A stretch of DNA of 64,000 bases from Arthrinium phaeospermum (taxonomy: Eukaryota > Ascomycota > Sordariomycetes > Amphisphaeriales > Apiosporaceae). The notes under the pieces are model-generated. The model made no database searches and was not told the origin of the DNA. It saw only the letters and a list, made by a program, of their open reading frames with translations. This document shows positions 1 to 11,158 of the stretch, piece by piece (position 1 is the stretch's first letter; each line of letters begins with the position of its first letter). The stretch is taken from positions 1,116,001 through 1,180,000 of the forward strand of contig QYRS01000005.1 in assembly GCA_006503535.1 (NCBI GenBank), in the 5' to 3' direction. The position numbers and the translations under genes were made by a program.

Positions 1-444
1 CCAAGGTTGCTAGACAGAAGGAAGAGAAACCGATTGATAGATCATGAGAGGCAATCGAACGGAAGCCTCCCTTTCCCTCTTGTTCTTCTCGTCTTCTTTT
101 TCTCGGCGAGCGACACACCTGATAATTAGTTGTAATTACTAGTGTGGTGGTTTGGTTAAGTGCCCACTTTCAGAGGGAAAGTACGAGAGCAAGAGAGGTA
201 GTGAATGCGCCCCGCTTTTGTCGCTGGCACGGATCCCCTTTCTCGAATAAGGTATCAGATCAAGCATGCATCAAACGAAATCTGGAGCGTCTGACTGATT
301 CTCATAACTCAACTGAAGACAACTGATTAAGCTAAGGTTAGGTACATATGAATGAGGTTGTTGCTCTTTTTCACCGCACCGTCTTGAGTAATCGCTGCAT
401 CTAAGGAAGGCTCTTTTCGTGCCCCGAGCTACCACCAATTACTA
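1..444. other. 3' flank of the AidB-like gene, no gene seen
   Basis: I see no coding signal here. A 60-codon plus-strand ORF (144-326) has no recognisable domain and looks like chance. The sequence next to 445 should hold the 3' UTR of the minus-strand acyl-CoA dehydrogenase gene. Confidence 0.5.
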
Positions 445-2457
445 CTACATCTTGGAGGTCAATATGCCGGGTAGCGACAACGCCTGGGAACCGAACACAA
501 TCTCCTGGTTGGTCCTCAACACTGCTCTCGCGTCTTTAGTTTCGGACACACCGGATGTTTCCTCGAACGATTTCTTGGACAGGTAACGGCGGCACATTTC
601 CCGGGTTCTCTGGTCCGGATATCCCTCGGCTTCGACGCAGAAGAGACCTGCCTGAAGAATCTCGGCGATGGACCACAACACGTCTCTTGCCTGGCTGAGA
701 AGCTCCGCTTGGACTGTGGCTTCCACCGTCTGCCTCATTGCTTTCCATCTCGACATGATCTTGTCTTCGCCTCCTGCTGCCTGGTTGATCAGTGTATCTA
801 GCGCCGCCATGCTAGCTTTCCCGTGCTGAGGATGTTTCAGAGCACGAACGAGATCGGTGCTCAGGACGTCGGTTGTCCCCTCCCAGATGTTGAGGACGCA
901 GGCATCGCGGAAGAGCCGCGCGATGTTGAGATACTCCGTTTCCGAGTTTTCGAGGTATCCAACGCCGCCCATGCCTTCCATGCATGCATAGAGCAGCGGA
1001 ATACACTGCTTCGTGCAGTACGCCTTCAAGACTGGTGTCAGTACCCGAAGAAGGGGGGTTACCGACTCCTTCTGGGGAGCAATCCTCGCGGCTGCGGCCG
1101 GTGGGGGGCTTTGGTCCTGGCCTGCATACTCTTCCAGGCCCATGACATATGAGCCGTAAAAGGTTAGCAGCATCATGCCATGGTACTCTACGGTCATATT
1201 GCTTAGGGTCTGCAGATGCAAAGCGTTGTCTGACAGCCTAACACGGGCCCCTCTACCTGCACCGACCTCTCGGGCCTTGGTGAAGGCACGAACAATGGCC
1301 AGTCCTCGACCCAAGTACCCCATGGCACCGATTGTGGTGCGAACTCGGGTTATGGTGAGAATCGTCGAGATGGTCTGTATGCCCCGTCCTTCTTCTCCTA
1401 CCAGCCACCCTCTCATGCCGTCGAGTACGAGTTCTGCCGAAGGAAGAGGCTTGGTCCCCATCTTATTCTTCAGTCGTGAGATGGTTACGCCGTTGAGCTC
1501 GGTTGTTCCCTTGTCTCCCGAGGCGTTTTTGAGCAGTGTTGGGTTAAAGCGGCGCAGGGGTGCGTAGAATGCGCTCAGGCCTTTCGGGGTTCTGGCGAGC
1601 AATATGGTCATATTACTGTCCGCAGCGCTTGCGAACCATTTGAATCCGGATATACTCCACGGGCCAAGCGGAATGCCTTCATCAGGATCGCACAGCGATG
1701 CGCCCTCTGGCAAAGGCGAGTATGTCGCGATTGTTTCTGTCTTGGAAACATCACTACCGCCGGTTCTTTCCGTCATCCACTGTCCACTGGTCCATCCTCG
1801 CTTTGGGTCACGGGAATTGAGATGATCCAGTGCATTCTTAAACACCTTCCTTTCAACGGGCGAAAGCCAATCACCGGCGAGCTGCAGATGCAGTAGTCTG
1901 GCAGCACCGTCCTGCATTGCTACCGGACAGGATGTCATGGCGCTTGATGGTTCCCAAAGGAGACACCTCATATACTGGACCACCCTGGTGTACTGGCCGA
2001 GACCATCTTCGTAGCCTTGGGCGGAAAAGCTAAGAATTTCCATTAGACATGCCTGGAAGATGCGCTGCAGCTGACTCGATTTACCCCTTCACAAAACTTA
2101 GACTCTGGAGGGTTTCCCAACCTGAAGATACTACCAGCTCGGAACTGACAGGTTGTCCGAAGGCGTTCTTTCCGCCCCCTCGTATATAGGGCAGGTTCTT
2201 CTCGGCATCCGTTATGCAGTCAAAGATGCGAGGCTGGAGGACCTCCTCGCCTAGCTGCTCGATTTCACTGCTAACCTGCGCGAGTATCTTCGGGGGCAGG
2301 AAGACTGGTCATATGATCAGTAATCATAGGTATTGAACCCGGGCCCACCACGCAGCTTACAACTGAGCACCCGCTCGCATGTCGGGTCATCCTGAAACTG
2401 GTTTCTCAGGACCGGCAGAGTTTGAAAGAACCCTCTATCTGCGCTTGATGCCTCCAT
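445..2457 (-). CDS. AidB-like FAD-dependent acyl-CoA dehydrogenase
   Basis: Model: complement(join(445..2029, 2085..2304, 2361..2457)), 633 aa. Intron 1 (56 bp) has a GTAAGC donor and CCAG acceptor. Intron 2 (55 bp) has a GTAAAT donor, a CTAAT branch-like site and a TTAG acceptor. Both preserve frame and join family-typical segments (FFLPPKIL; KGFSAQGYED). The N-terminal GFFQxxPVLxNQF, the DAEKNLPYIR segment, MTERTGGSDVS (about 191-201) and the late IWEGTTD (about 486-492) are characteristic of the AidB branch of acyl-CoA dehydrogenases. The family oxidises or binds acyl-CoA thioesters with FAD; fungal members are usually annotated as isovaleryl-CoA or AidB-type dehydrogenases, and the true substrate is unknown. 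The uninterrupted ORF beginning at 2043 starts inside intron 2 and is not the real start. I preferred the ATG at 2457 over the in-frame ATG at 2553 because homology begins just after it. Divergent from the GT90 gene. Confidence 0.88.
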
Positions 2458-3803
2458 GGTTTCTTGCTGCAATCCCAAGGTATTGCCAAACTTGCAAACA
2501 TCAAAAGGACCGCGCGATTCAAGCTGGCAAGTTTGTGGCTTAAATGGGATCACAACGCTCTGTCAGGGACAGGTAAGGGATGAGGGATGGTTGGTAGCAA
2601 TCTCAGTCAGACGCACATCACGCCGGATATATCGCTTATCACCCCCAAACCCCAGGAGAACCAGCATGCAGTGGATGTAAAAGCCGATGCTCAATGTCCG
2701 TCCGAAGAGCGTTCCTGTGGGACTAATGGAGTCCGTTGAGTTGTAGCGGAAATCTTTCCGCCGCGCCAACTACTAGCAGTCTGGTGATTGATGTACGGTT
2801 GCTGCAGTGTTGCGCAGTAGCAGCACTTACCAGTACAACCACACGATCCATCGGCCTGGCCAATACCGGATGGTTATGGATGATCTTCTACCCCAGATAT
2901 CACATGCCGAAAAGTATAACTTGGCAGGCCCGCTGAATCCGGGTGGGCATCGATATATTCTCTTGCGCGTCATCATATCATAATATGTACCACATCCTAC
3001 TCCACCCAGAAAAGCGACACCTCGTCGTAACAAGTGTAGAATTTGGCGGTAAGCGGTAATACCTAGCGTTTCCACTGGTATACGTGCAAGCCGATATATG
3101 GCAAGCGGTGTGAAGGTGTTGCAATAGGGGTGGTTAAAGTGCGAGTAGCTTGCCGACTTGGTTACCCTTTGCAGTCCTTGTCAGCAACCGGCAGCCAAGA
3201 TGCAGGCTAGCACACAATATCAGCATCGATTGCCGAAAGCTTTCGCTTCAGTGCCCGTTGGACGAGCAGATGGTACAGAAGCCCAGATTATAGGTCATGT
3301 TACTTGATTGGCGGGGTAATTAATATACATCAACTATATGTAAGTAAGTACCTACTCACACACTTACTCATCTGTGGCTGCCAAAAGGCCTGCACCCCGC
3401 AAACCGTTAGCGAGCCCCATGAACGTGCCGCTGTCAGACGGTGCTTGTGTCTCGTTCTATTTATTGCCCGGCTCAACGAGCCAGAGCATTGGCGATGTCT
3501 AAATGGATGACCTGGAAGTGGGTTAAGCCATCACAGTGTTTATCGTATCCAAATAAGAGCAGACGGGGACGAGTGCTCCTGAGATTCAAGTACCAGGTCG
3601 ATTTCATGACATTGACGGACGCCAGCATGTTTGTACAGTTGCATTCATAGTCCTCCCGGTTGGTGCGGAAGCTCAACCCCCGAAGACGCACTCGGTGACA
3701 ACAACCACGCCAGCGCCTACATACCAGGCTATCTAAATCATGGCTGGATCTTAGTCTTCGATTTCCTCGGCGTTTCGAACCAAACGAATAGAAATATACC
3801 CCT
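2458..3803. other. Divergent intergenic region between the AidB-like and GT90 genes
   Basis: About 1.35 kb separates two genes transcribed away from each other, so it must contain both promoters. ORFs of up to 82 codons on both strands show no recognisable domain. I see no tRNA, repeat family or strong TATA element that I would assign. Confidence 0.5.
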
Positions 3804-5573
3804 ATGAGAATGAAAAGAAGCCGATCGCCTAGCGATGACATATCTTCGTCCGCAATGGGAAGGCAGAGGCTGACGACCAGCAAAAAGCAGTTCACAAGAC
3901 TGCGTAGTGTAGCCTTCATTGGCCTCGCGCTGCTGGTATTGTACATATTTCTGCTACACCCAGCCCAGAACTCGGGCTCATCCCGGGCGGCCACGGTCGA
4001 GTTCAATGATATACCCAGCGGCAGCGCAAAGAAACCACCTCGGCGGGAACAGCTGCCGCCGGAGCTGCTGAACAACCGCCTCATGACCTCACAGCAGTGC
4101 ATCGACACATTCACTGGGCTAACCAAGGAGATTGACGATGCGGTGGCCAAGGGGCCCTTCACGCTGACCAAGACCAGCGAGCTGGGGCCGCTCCTTGCGA
4201 GGATAAAGGACGGAAAGGTAGGTTACCTAGTTTCTAAGAGCATACAGAATGGGTAAATAATGATCCCGGGCATGGTTGACAGAGAATCAATATAAGCGAT
4301 GCAGAATCGAGGTAGTGGATATCTCAGGAGACTATACTCCTACTGACGCCAAGAGAATCATGCATAGCTCTACATCCTCCAGTCCACCAGGCGTGCCGAT
4401 CTCTCCGAGGAGATGCTCCAGCACCGCTCGGCCAGCCTGCACCAGATCGCGGCGGCGCTCCTGACCGCGCCGCACCCCTCCGAGATTCCCGATACCGTCT
4501 TCGCCCTCAACCACCGAGACGAGCCGGCCGGGGCGAGCTTCTCGTACTCGCGGCCGGCGGACCCGGCGCTCAACAAGCCCGGTCGGGGCTACTTCCCCAT
4601 GCCGCACTTCAGCTTCTGGTCATGGCCGCTGCCGTTCATCGGCTCCTTCCCGCGCGCGGCGGCGGCGATCCGGGACCTTGAAGACGGGAACGAGAACGGG
4701 AACGACACCACCGCCCTGTCCGTTCCCCCGCTATCCTGGCGCGACAAGGACCCCCGCGCCATCTGGAGGGGCACCGCGCACTTCAACAACGTGCGCGCGG
4801 GCCGGATGCGGCAGGAGCTCCTGCGGACGGCGGCCGGCCGACCGTGGTCCGATATCGAGCCGCTGCGGTGGACCGACGGCGGCGCCGACGCCAGCAACGC
4901 GCTCGCCGTCGAGGACTTTTGTCGGCACCGCTACGTCGTGCACACCGAGGGCATCACGTACTCGGGCCGGTTCCAGTTCCACCAGCTGTGCGCCTCGGTC
5001 GTCCTGACACCGCCGCTGGCCTGGATGCAGCACCTCACGCACCTGGTGCGGCCCGTCTTCAGCTACGACCTGCCCTCCCTGGCGGCCGCAGTCGATGATG
5101 ACGACGGCGAGAAGAAGAGCAACTCGGACAGTTCGAAGCCGTCGACGACGACCACGATCGAGCGCAAGCTCCGACCCCCCAAGATCTACGACAACGGCGT
5201 CCACGAGAAGCTGCGCCTAGCACCGTACCCGGCCCCCTGGGTGCGGCAGGCATGGCCGCGCAGCTACCACGACAGCGTTGATGACGACGACATCGAGGAA
5301 GGCCCCAACATGGTCTTCGTGGCGCCCGACTGGAGCGACCTCGAGGGCGTCGTGGCCTGGCTCGAGGCCCACCCGCGCACCGCCGAGGGCATCGCCCGGC
5401 GGCAGCGGGCCCTGTTCCACGGCCGCGGCTACTTCAGCCCCGCGGCCGAGATGTGCTACTGGCGGGCCGCGCTGCGGGGGTGGGCCCGGGCGGTGCGGTA
5501 CGGCGACGACGTCGCGGCGCTGGGCGTCGGCGTCCCGTGGGAGGAATTCAGCCTCAAGGAGATGCATCGGTAG
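3804..5573 (+). CDS. GT90/CAP10-domain glycosyltransferase, type II membrane protein
   Basis: Model: join(3804..4217, 4368..5573), 539 aa. The 150-bp intron has a GTAGGT donor, a TACTGACG branch site and a CATAG acceptor, and it falls in phase 0 between IKDGK and LYIL. A basic N-terminus, one membrane segment (about 35-53) and a Pro/Arg-rich stem suggest a Golgi type II topology. The C-terminal half matches CAP10/GT90 proteins: PHFSFWSWPLP, AIWRGTAHFNNVRAGR, and the nucleotide-sugar-binding-like EGITYSGRFQFHQLCAS. In Cryptococcus, CAP10-family proteins act in capsule and glycan xylosylation. Here the donor and acceptor are unknown, and a cell-wall or glycoprotein glycan role is inferred. Exon 2 is strongly GC-rich and has an acidic insertion (about 5090-5140). 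Convergent with the ArfGAP gene. Confidence 0.9.
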
Positions 5574-5927
5574 TGAAAAAAGGGAAAGAAAGGAAAGAAA
5601 GGGGGGAAATCAAGATCAATAGCGTGACCCAGAAATCGTGGCAGGCAGAAGACCGGGCAGTTAGTAATTCTAAGTAAATCTGGCGTTTCTTATTTTAAAA
5701 ATATCTTTGCTCCTATTCTCTACATGCCCGTGCCGTGATTAAGCGAAAACCGATCCCATCCAAAAAAAAAAGGGGCCAAGTGTCTACTGTGGCTCGCGCG
5801 AGGTTCTGTCTCGAGAGACAAGACAGGAATGCGAGCAGAAGAAGCCATCTCTTATATGTGACATTAATATTGTACATTTATCTTTTCTATGTACAGTCTC
5901 ACCCGTACTACTTTATTATGGCCGCAT
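5574..5927. other. Convergent 3' intergenic region, GT90 / ArfGAP
   Basis: 354 bp between two converging stop codons. It holds a purine-rich tract just after the GT90 stop, an AT-rich stretch near 5690-5705 and a 10-base A run at 5762-5771. It presumably contains both 3' UTRs and poly(A) signals. No gene is seen. Confidence 0.5.
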
Positions 5928-8099
5928 TTACCCTGTCCTGGAGCTCAGGCTGGCAAAGGCGTCCGGGCTGTGTCGTCCGTTATTCCAGGACATCTCCATA
6001 CCCAGGTTCATCGACTCCCGGCTCCGCGCACTGCTGCCGCCGCCGCTGGACATGGGGTTCGGGGCAGCCGGGGCGTAGGCCGAGGCTGTCGGTGCAGGCC
6101 CCATCGAGCCGTTAAGGAATGGGTTCTTGTTACCGGGTAAAGGCGTGGACACGCTTCTCTGGGGCTGCTGCTGCGGTTGTGATGCAGCTTGGGGATCTGC
6201 GGCTGGAGCCAGTGCTGCAGTTTGAGGAGCCTGTTCCTGTGGCTGTTGCGTAGGTGCGGGTGCCAGAGAAGGGTAGTTGTAGAGAGCCATGATGGAGGCC
6301 TTGTCATGCCGTGCTTGAGGCATTTGCTGCTGTTGTTGTTGTTGAGGCTGCTGTGCCTGGTAGAACATCTGATCAAATCCCTGTTGCTGCTGTTGAGGGA
6401 TCTGCTGCGGTTGTTGTTGTAACTGCTGCTGCTGCTGAGGCTGCCCGTATGGCATCTGTTGAGCAGGCTGGTTCATGGCCAAGAAGGGATTGTTCCCATA
6501 TAGAGACTGCGGGGACGCGTAATAGTTTTGCTGCGCCTGTTCTGGGATCTGACCCAAGGTCGGGGACGTGATCCTCGTAGGTGACCTCGCAAAAGGGTTA
6601 TTTCCATACGCGCCCTGGTTCTGCACATTCGAAGTATTCAACGATAAATTCTGCTGTTGCTGAGCCCCGGGCGCCTGGAGGAAGGGGTTGTAGTTGTTCT
6701 GCGCCGGCTGGGCGGCAGGCTGCGGATATGTTTGGTTGCTGTTGAAAGACACAGAGGCGAAGTTCTGGTTCTGGGGTATCGGAGGCGTCATGGACTGCTG
6801 ATATAGAGGTTGCTGAACCGGCTGCGAAACAGGAAGGCCCCCTGTGTGGTGAGGGAACAGCTGTTGCGGTTGCTGGGCCGGAGCCAACGAGAGGTTCTGC
6901 AGAGACTGATTCAGGGTGAACTCGGCCTGCTGCGCAGGCATCCCAAAGGGGTTGGTCGAGAGGAACGGGTTCCTGTTCGGGAGCGTGCCCGTCGATTGTG
7001 ACGATTGGGGTTGGGCCGGTGGCATATCCCACGGGTTGTTTGACGCAGGGCTGGCCGCCGGGCTCAGTCTCGACATGCTCTGCGATGTTGGTGTCCTCGG
7101 CGGTGGCCCCAAGGAGTGCGATGTCTGCGGCGGGAAAGCCTCTGCGCGCGGCGTGGTAAGGCCAGGCGAAACCCCTCCACCTTCGCCCAGCCGTACCAGC
7201 GCCTCGATGGTCTTCTCCAAGTTGCCATTAACACCCTTGAGAACCATGGCATTGCGTTTGTCATCGGCGAAGCCCATCTCCCGCAGCTGAGACAGTTTTT
7301 GGGCTGTGTCGTCTATGCTGTCGGATTGAACACTGGCACCGAACACCTTGGACGGTTTATTGCGAAGATCTGACACCGGCGATCGGGGTCCCTGTTGGCT
7401 TTCCGACGTTTTCCTGGACCGGAATATCGAGCCCGTCTTGAAGAACTTGCTTCCTGTCTTCGGAGGCAACGGTGGAGGTGTCCCTTCGTCTGATACCACG
7501 CTGCGACTCCTTCCTGTCCTTCCTGCATTTGCTGATGGAACCTGTGCGTACTTGGACCGGATGAATCGCTCCATGGCGGAATCGGCTTCGTCGGCGTCGA
7601 TCGGTACTGGGGGCTTCTTGTTCTGGGGGTTGTAGATTTTGTTGGATGCCACGTTCCCGACTTTCTTCATGTTCTGCGCGAGACGGTCAGCACCATTAAA
7701 TAACACCTCCTCTGGGCGTTTCCCAGTTTTGGCCTCTGCGCCATCTGGGCGAGAGAAGGGGAAACACGTACATCAACCTGATCGTTTGTCCATCCGTCCA
7801 TGCTCAGCGACTTCACCTTGGAGATGTGCGTTCCCAGTTTGCGATGGATCGAGGCGCATCGCATACAGAGGAAGATGCCCAGCTAAATAAAGTACGTCCA
7901 TATTAGTACAGTTCAGGAGCTACACCGTTCTGGGGCTTTGAACGGGGTTGGAACAGTATACACATACACTCCATGAGGCCCAACCTGGATTTCGGGCGCC
8001 GCAATCGGCGCACATCATGTTGCCGGGCACGCTGTGCATCAGGTCCTGCAAGGCCTTCTCATTGCGCGCCTGTTGGCGCTTGCTTATCAGCGACGCCAT
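5928..8099 (-). CDS. ArfGAP-UBA-glutamine-rich protein (Gts1/Ucp3-like)
   Basis: Model: complement(join(5928..7673, 7772..7882, 7968..8099)), 662 aa. Intron 1 is 85 bp (GTATGT...TTTAG); intron 2 is 98 bp (GTACGT...GCTGACC...CAG). Residues 1-110 form an ArfGAP zinc finger CX2CX16CX2C (C30, C33, C50, C53) followed by the IHRKLGTH arginine-finger motif (Arg58). A UBA domain follows at about 203-245 (LREMGF...GNLEKTIEALVRLG). The remainder is Pro/Gln/Asn-rich with long Q runs (about 6310-6450) and repeated NNPF/NPFL motifs resembling endocytic adaptor-binding NPF tripeptides. ArfGAP-UBA-Q-rich order matches budding-yeast Gts1 and fission-yeast Ucp3. Expected role: stimulating GTP hydrolysis by Arf in vesicle traffic. 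The N-terminal two exons carry the whole zinc finger; without them the catalytic domain is lost from the model. Confidence 0.9.
6310..6450 (-). repeat. Polyglutamine-coding CAG/CAA tract
   Basis: On the minus strand this stretch encodes near-continuous glutamine in the C-terminal tail of the ArfGAP-UBA protein, with mixed CAG and CAA codons broken by Pro, Gly and Met. Such tracts are commonly length-polymorphic between isolates and can drive condensate or prion-like behaviour. That functional point is family knowledge and is not visible in the sequence. Confidence 0.85.
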
Positions 8100-11000
8100 G
8101 GTTGCGCGTGCGTGTACGAGCCCGTCAGCAGCAGCTCTTGTAGTCTACAGAATTGTAGGTGTAGAAAGTTCTTGATTGGCAGCACGGCTCTCTCTCAGTT
8201 GTTTGAAGCCCCGAGTAAGGCACGCGGCGGCTCGACGCAGGGCGACGGGTAGGGGACTTGGCGAGGAAAGAGGTTCTCGGTGGTTGGTTGTTATGCGGTT
8301 TCGGATGGATCCCCCGATGGGGCGCTATATATCGTCGGAGGTAAAGGACTGGGAGGTCGGCCCAGCGCAAATGCAACGCTGAGGCGTGAGCGGCACCGAG
8401 ACGTGGGCAGGCAGTGAGCAGCCGGGGAGAAGTGGTCAATCTATGTCTACGAGCGAGCGCGGTTGTGTGGCCAGTCGAATCTTTCCAGAATCAAGCTTAT
8501 GTGGCTAACGTCGTACAGCAGCGAGAGTGTCGCGACCTTGGTCACACGTTGGGTTTCTCAGAAAGGCTTCGAGGATTGTTCGAGGTGCTTGTGCTTGTGC
8601 ATTCAATCGTATTTGTCGATCCAACGGTTGCGCCAAAAGCGGAAGGTTGCGTGTGTGCAAGCCAGTTAATCTTGGGCCTTGGAACTTGGGAAGCGAACAG
8701 ACGTCGGGAGCGAAATATGGAATAAACAAGGCACAGAAGATGTAGCCTTGCAAACCAAGATAAAAAAGACGCAACTAATAAAACGATATATACAAACGAG
8801 AGAAGACGGCCCGTGAAAGGAATGAGGAAGAAGAAGAGGAAGAAGTATGAACGAGCAGAATAGCCATGAAGCGAGGGAAATGTCAACGGTCCCTTGTGTT
8901 CGAGTCAATCAATGAATCAATTCAAGCAGAGATCAAATTGATCCGACGTTTTTCTGATTGTTCTCGTGCTTCTTGTTCCGACAGGAAGAAACATCACATC
9001 AAATGGCACATTGCTAGGCAGGAGGGGGGTTCTTTTAGTGGTATTCGACGCGAGTTTCCATGCATCCCCAACCAACCCCTAACCTTTAGAGGCCGAGCAA
9101 GCAAGCAAGCAGGACAGGCAGGCGACAGGCCAGCAACCAAGGCGCAGCCAGCAAGAGCAAGGGCGGGTAAGGTGAAAATGGTAGTGTAGGATGGGCAGAA
9201 AGCGAGCAAAATCGCCGTCTTTCTCGTTCGAGAAAGGGGAAAAGTCCACTTTATTTTTCCCGGAGAGCAAGTCAATCCATCAATAGTCCCATAGCTAATG
9301 TGAGACGTGATTAGTGACGCGCCAAAATCCGATTCCAGTTCATTTACGACCTGGCGATACGCACTGCATCCCGGTTCATCAGTCGGGGGTTTTGCTTGCT
9401 TGCTTGCTTTTCTTCTTCTACCCCGACGACGACCTCACCTGCTATCCATATTACCTAATGTAAGCAACTGAGTGCGTATTCAGACACGATTGGGCCGAAT
9501 GTCTCCCGGCAAGGTGGTTCAATCTCGTTTAATTCTCCCTGGTTGGCTAGGTCAGATGCATTCCCAATGTAGGTTGTGGCTGCTGCTGCTGCTGCTGCTG
9601 TGCACACTGCAGTGCTGGACCAAAAAAAAAGCCCCAACTGCAGCAGCCAGCATCTTCGCCAAGCCGGCTGCCGGAGGCTGAGCTTGCTTCAGCCGCTTCT
9701 GCGCCGTCGCATGCACAGAACTGCGCTTGTCTTCTAGTTTGGTGGACGAACGGATCAGTGCATCTCCAACAGGTAGAATCTTGTAATGACAAGCAGCCCA
9801 GGGCTATATTGCATCGCAAGCCACGGGCAAGTTAAGTGCAAAAAGAAAGTTGTTGCAGGGCGCGACGACCGGAATGGTGGTTGTAAGAGCTGCCCCCGTT
9901 CCAACGGCTCGCGTTTCTTTTAGGTTTCCACCTCGGCCATGTTGGCCAAGCGCCAATCACCGTTGGCCGTTGAATGCGGCGTTGTGTAAGTAGGTATGTA
10001 TGGTAAGCATGTAGGTATGCTTTGCAGCATCAAGATATGCTAGGTTAGGAGGTTAGGTCTGCAGGTGAATTGGCATCTGCATCGCATCATAAACAAATAT
10101 CCAGCTTGATCGCAGAGGCCGCCAGGTCCACTGGGGAGCCCTAACGGCGCACACCCTGATGTAGCCAATCTGACTTGTCACCACCACGGCTCCATACGTT
10201 ATTGTACGCAGATAGATATCGTCATCTAGCAATCTTGCGATGGGCGATTCGAAGCTGCACATGCGCATGCTCGTGGAGCAGATATGCCGGCATTGTTTGA
10301 TAACGATCCGCTCTGCTCTAGAGTGGCCTTGCATCAATACGCTGTCCAGCTCCAAATATCGTCAGATAGAAAGCCATCTATATAAGGCTTATCGGTGGGT
10401 TATCCCATCATGATAAACATCCCAATTTTCCCAAGACCCTCTATGCCCCCCGTTCTTCGCATATCCCGTGCTACTTGAAATCTCTCTATCGCGACCCCAA
10501 ATTCGTGTTCCTAGAACGAATCAGCCATGGGCATCCTCCGCTACCATGGATTTGGTGGCGCCTGATGAGTTGGCTGAGAGGCTGGGAGAGAGAGCACTGA
10601 AATGCATCGGGTAGTATGTATGCATGTAGTGTTCCGTCGCGTTATATGGGATGATTCTCAGAACCCATAGGGATATACATAAGAAGCATGCCCAAGGAGC
10701 ACCGGAAACATTCTTGAGGATGATACCAAGGTCATGCAACAATCTAGATGCCACACTAGCTTAGTTTATATTTATTGTTACTGCCGTTAGCAGCGGTCAG
10801 CCGCGTCCAATTGACGGGTAGTGAATCACCCGAATTGCCACCATGGGCAAGCTCGCCTTTTATATTACTCCATCGTCTACGATTGCTTTATGGTACTCCG
10901 GGGACAGACAAGCCAGTACTATTTCATCTCGACGCTCGCTTTCGCCCTATTACGTATCTGGGTCTCTGATTTCTTTTTTTTTTCTCTTGTCTTTTCTTCC

Positions 11001-11158
11001 CGTTTGTTGCTTTCTCAAAATCCGAGCCTGGGTATCGTTTAATACTCGTACCCCTGAACGCCAGTACGAAGCCCGCAATAGCCGCAATGCATCCAATGAA
11101 GCCGAAATGCCATGCCAAGAGACACTGAGAAATTAGTCGGCAGTATTTATTGTTTCGT
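8100..11158. other. 3-kb gene-free interval upstream of the ArfGAP gene
   Basis: Lies between the 5' end of the ArfGAP gene and the 3' end of the LaeA-like methyltransferase gene, both on the minus strand. ORFs of up to 136 codons show no known domain and overlap one another. The sequence contains a CTG trinucleotide run, AGC/GCTT-rich repeats near 9098-9115 and 9393-9408, and T-rich tracts near 10970-11000. The part next to 8100 should be the ArfGAP promoter and leader. Confidence 0.5.
9580..9600. repeat. (CTG)7 microsatellite
   Basis: Seven perfect CTG units in intergenic DNA, not part of any supported coding sequence. Confidence 0.95.

Noticed and set aside
2043..2090. ATG at 2043 as the start of the acyl-CoA dehydrogenase
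   Set aside because: It lies within a 55-bp intron; two upstream exons supply the conserved N-terminus and close the frame exactly.
2335..2352. GGGTTCAATACC-like tRNA B box (minus strand)
   Set aside because: It lies within intron 1 of the acyl-CoA dehydrogenase gene with no matching A box or cloverleaf.
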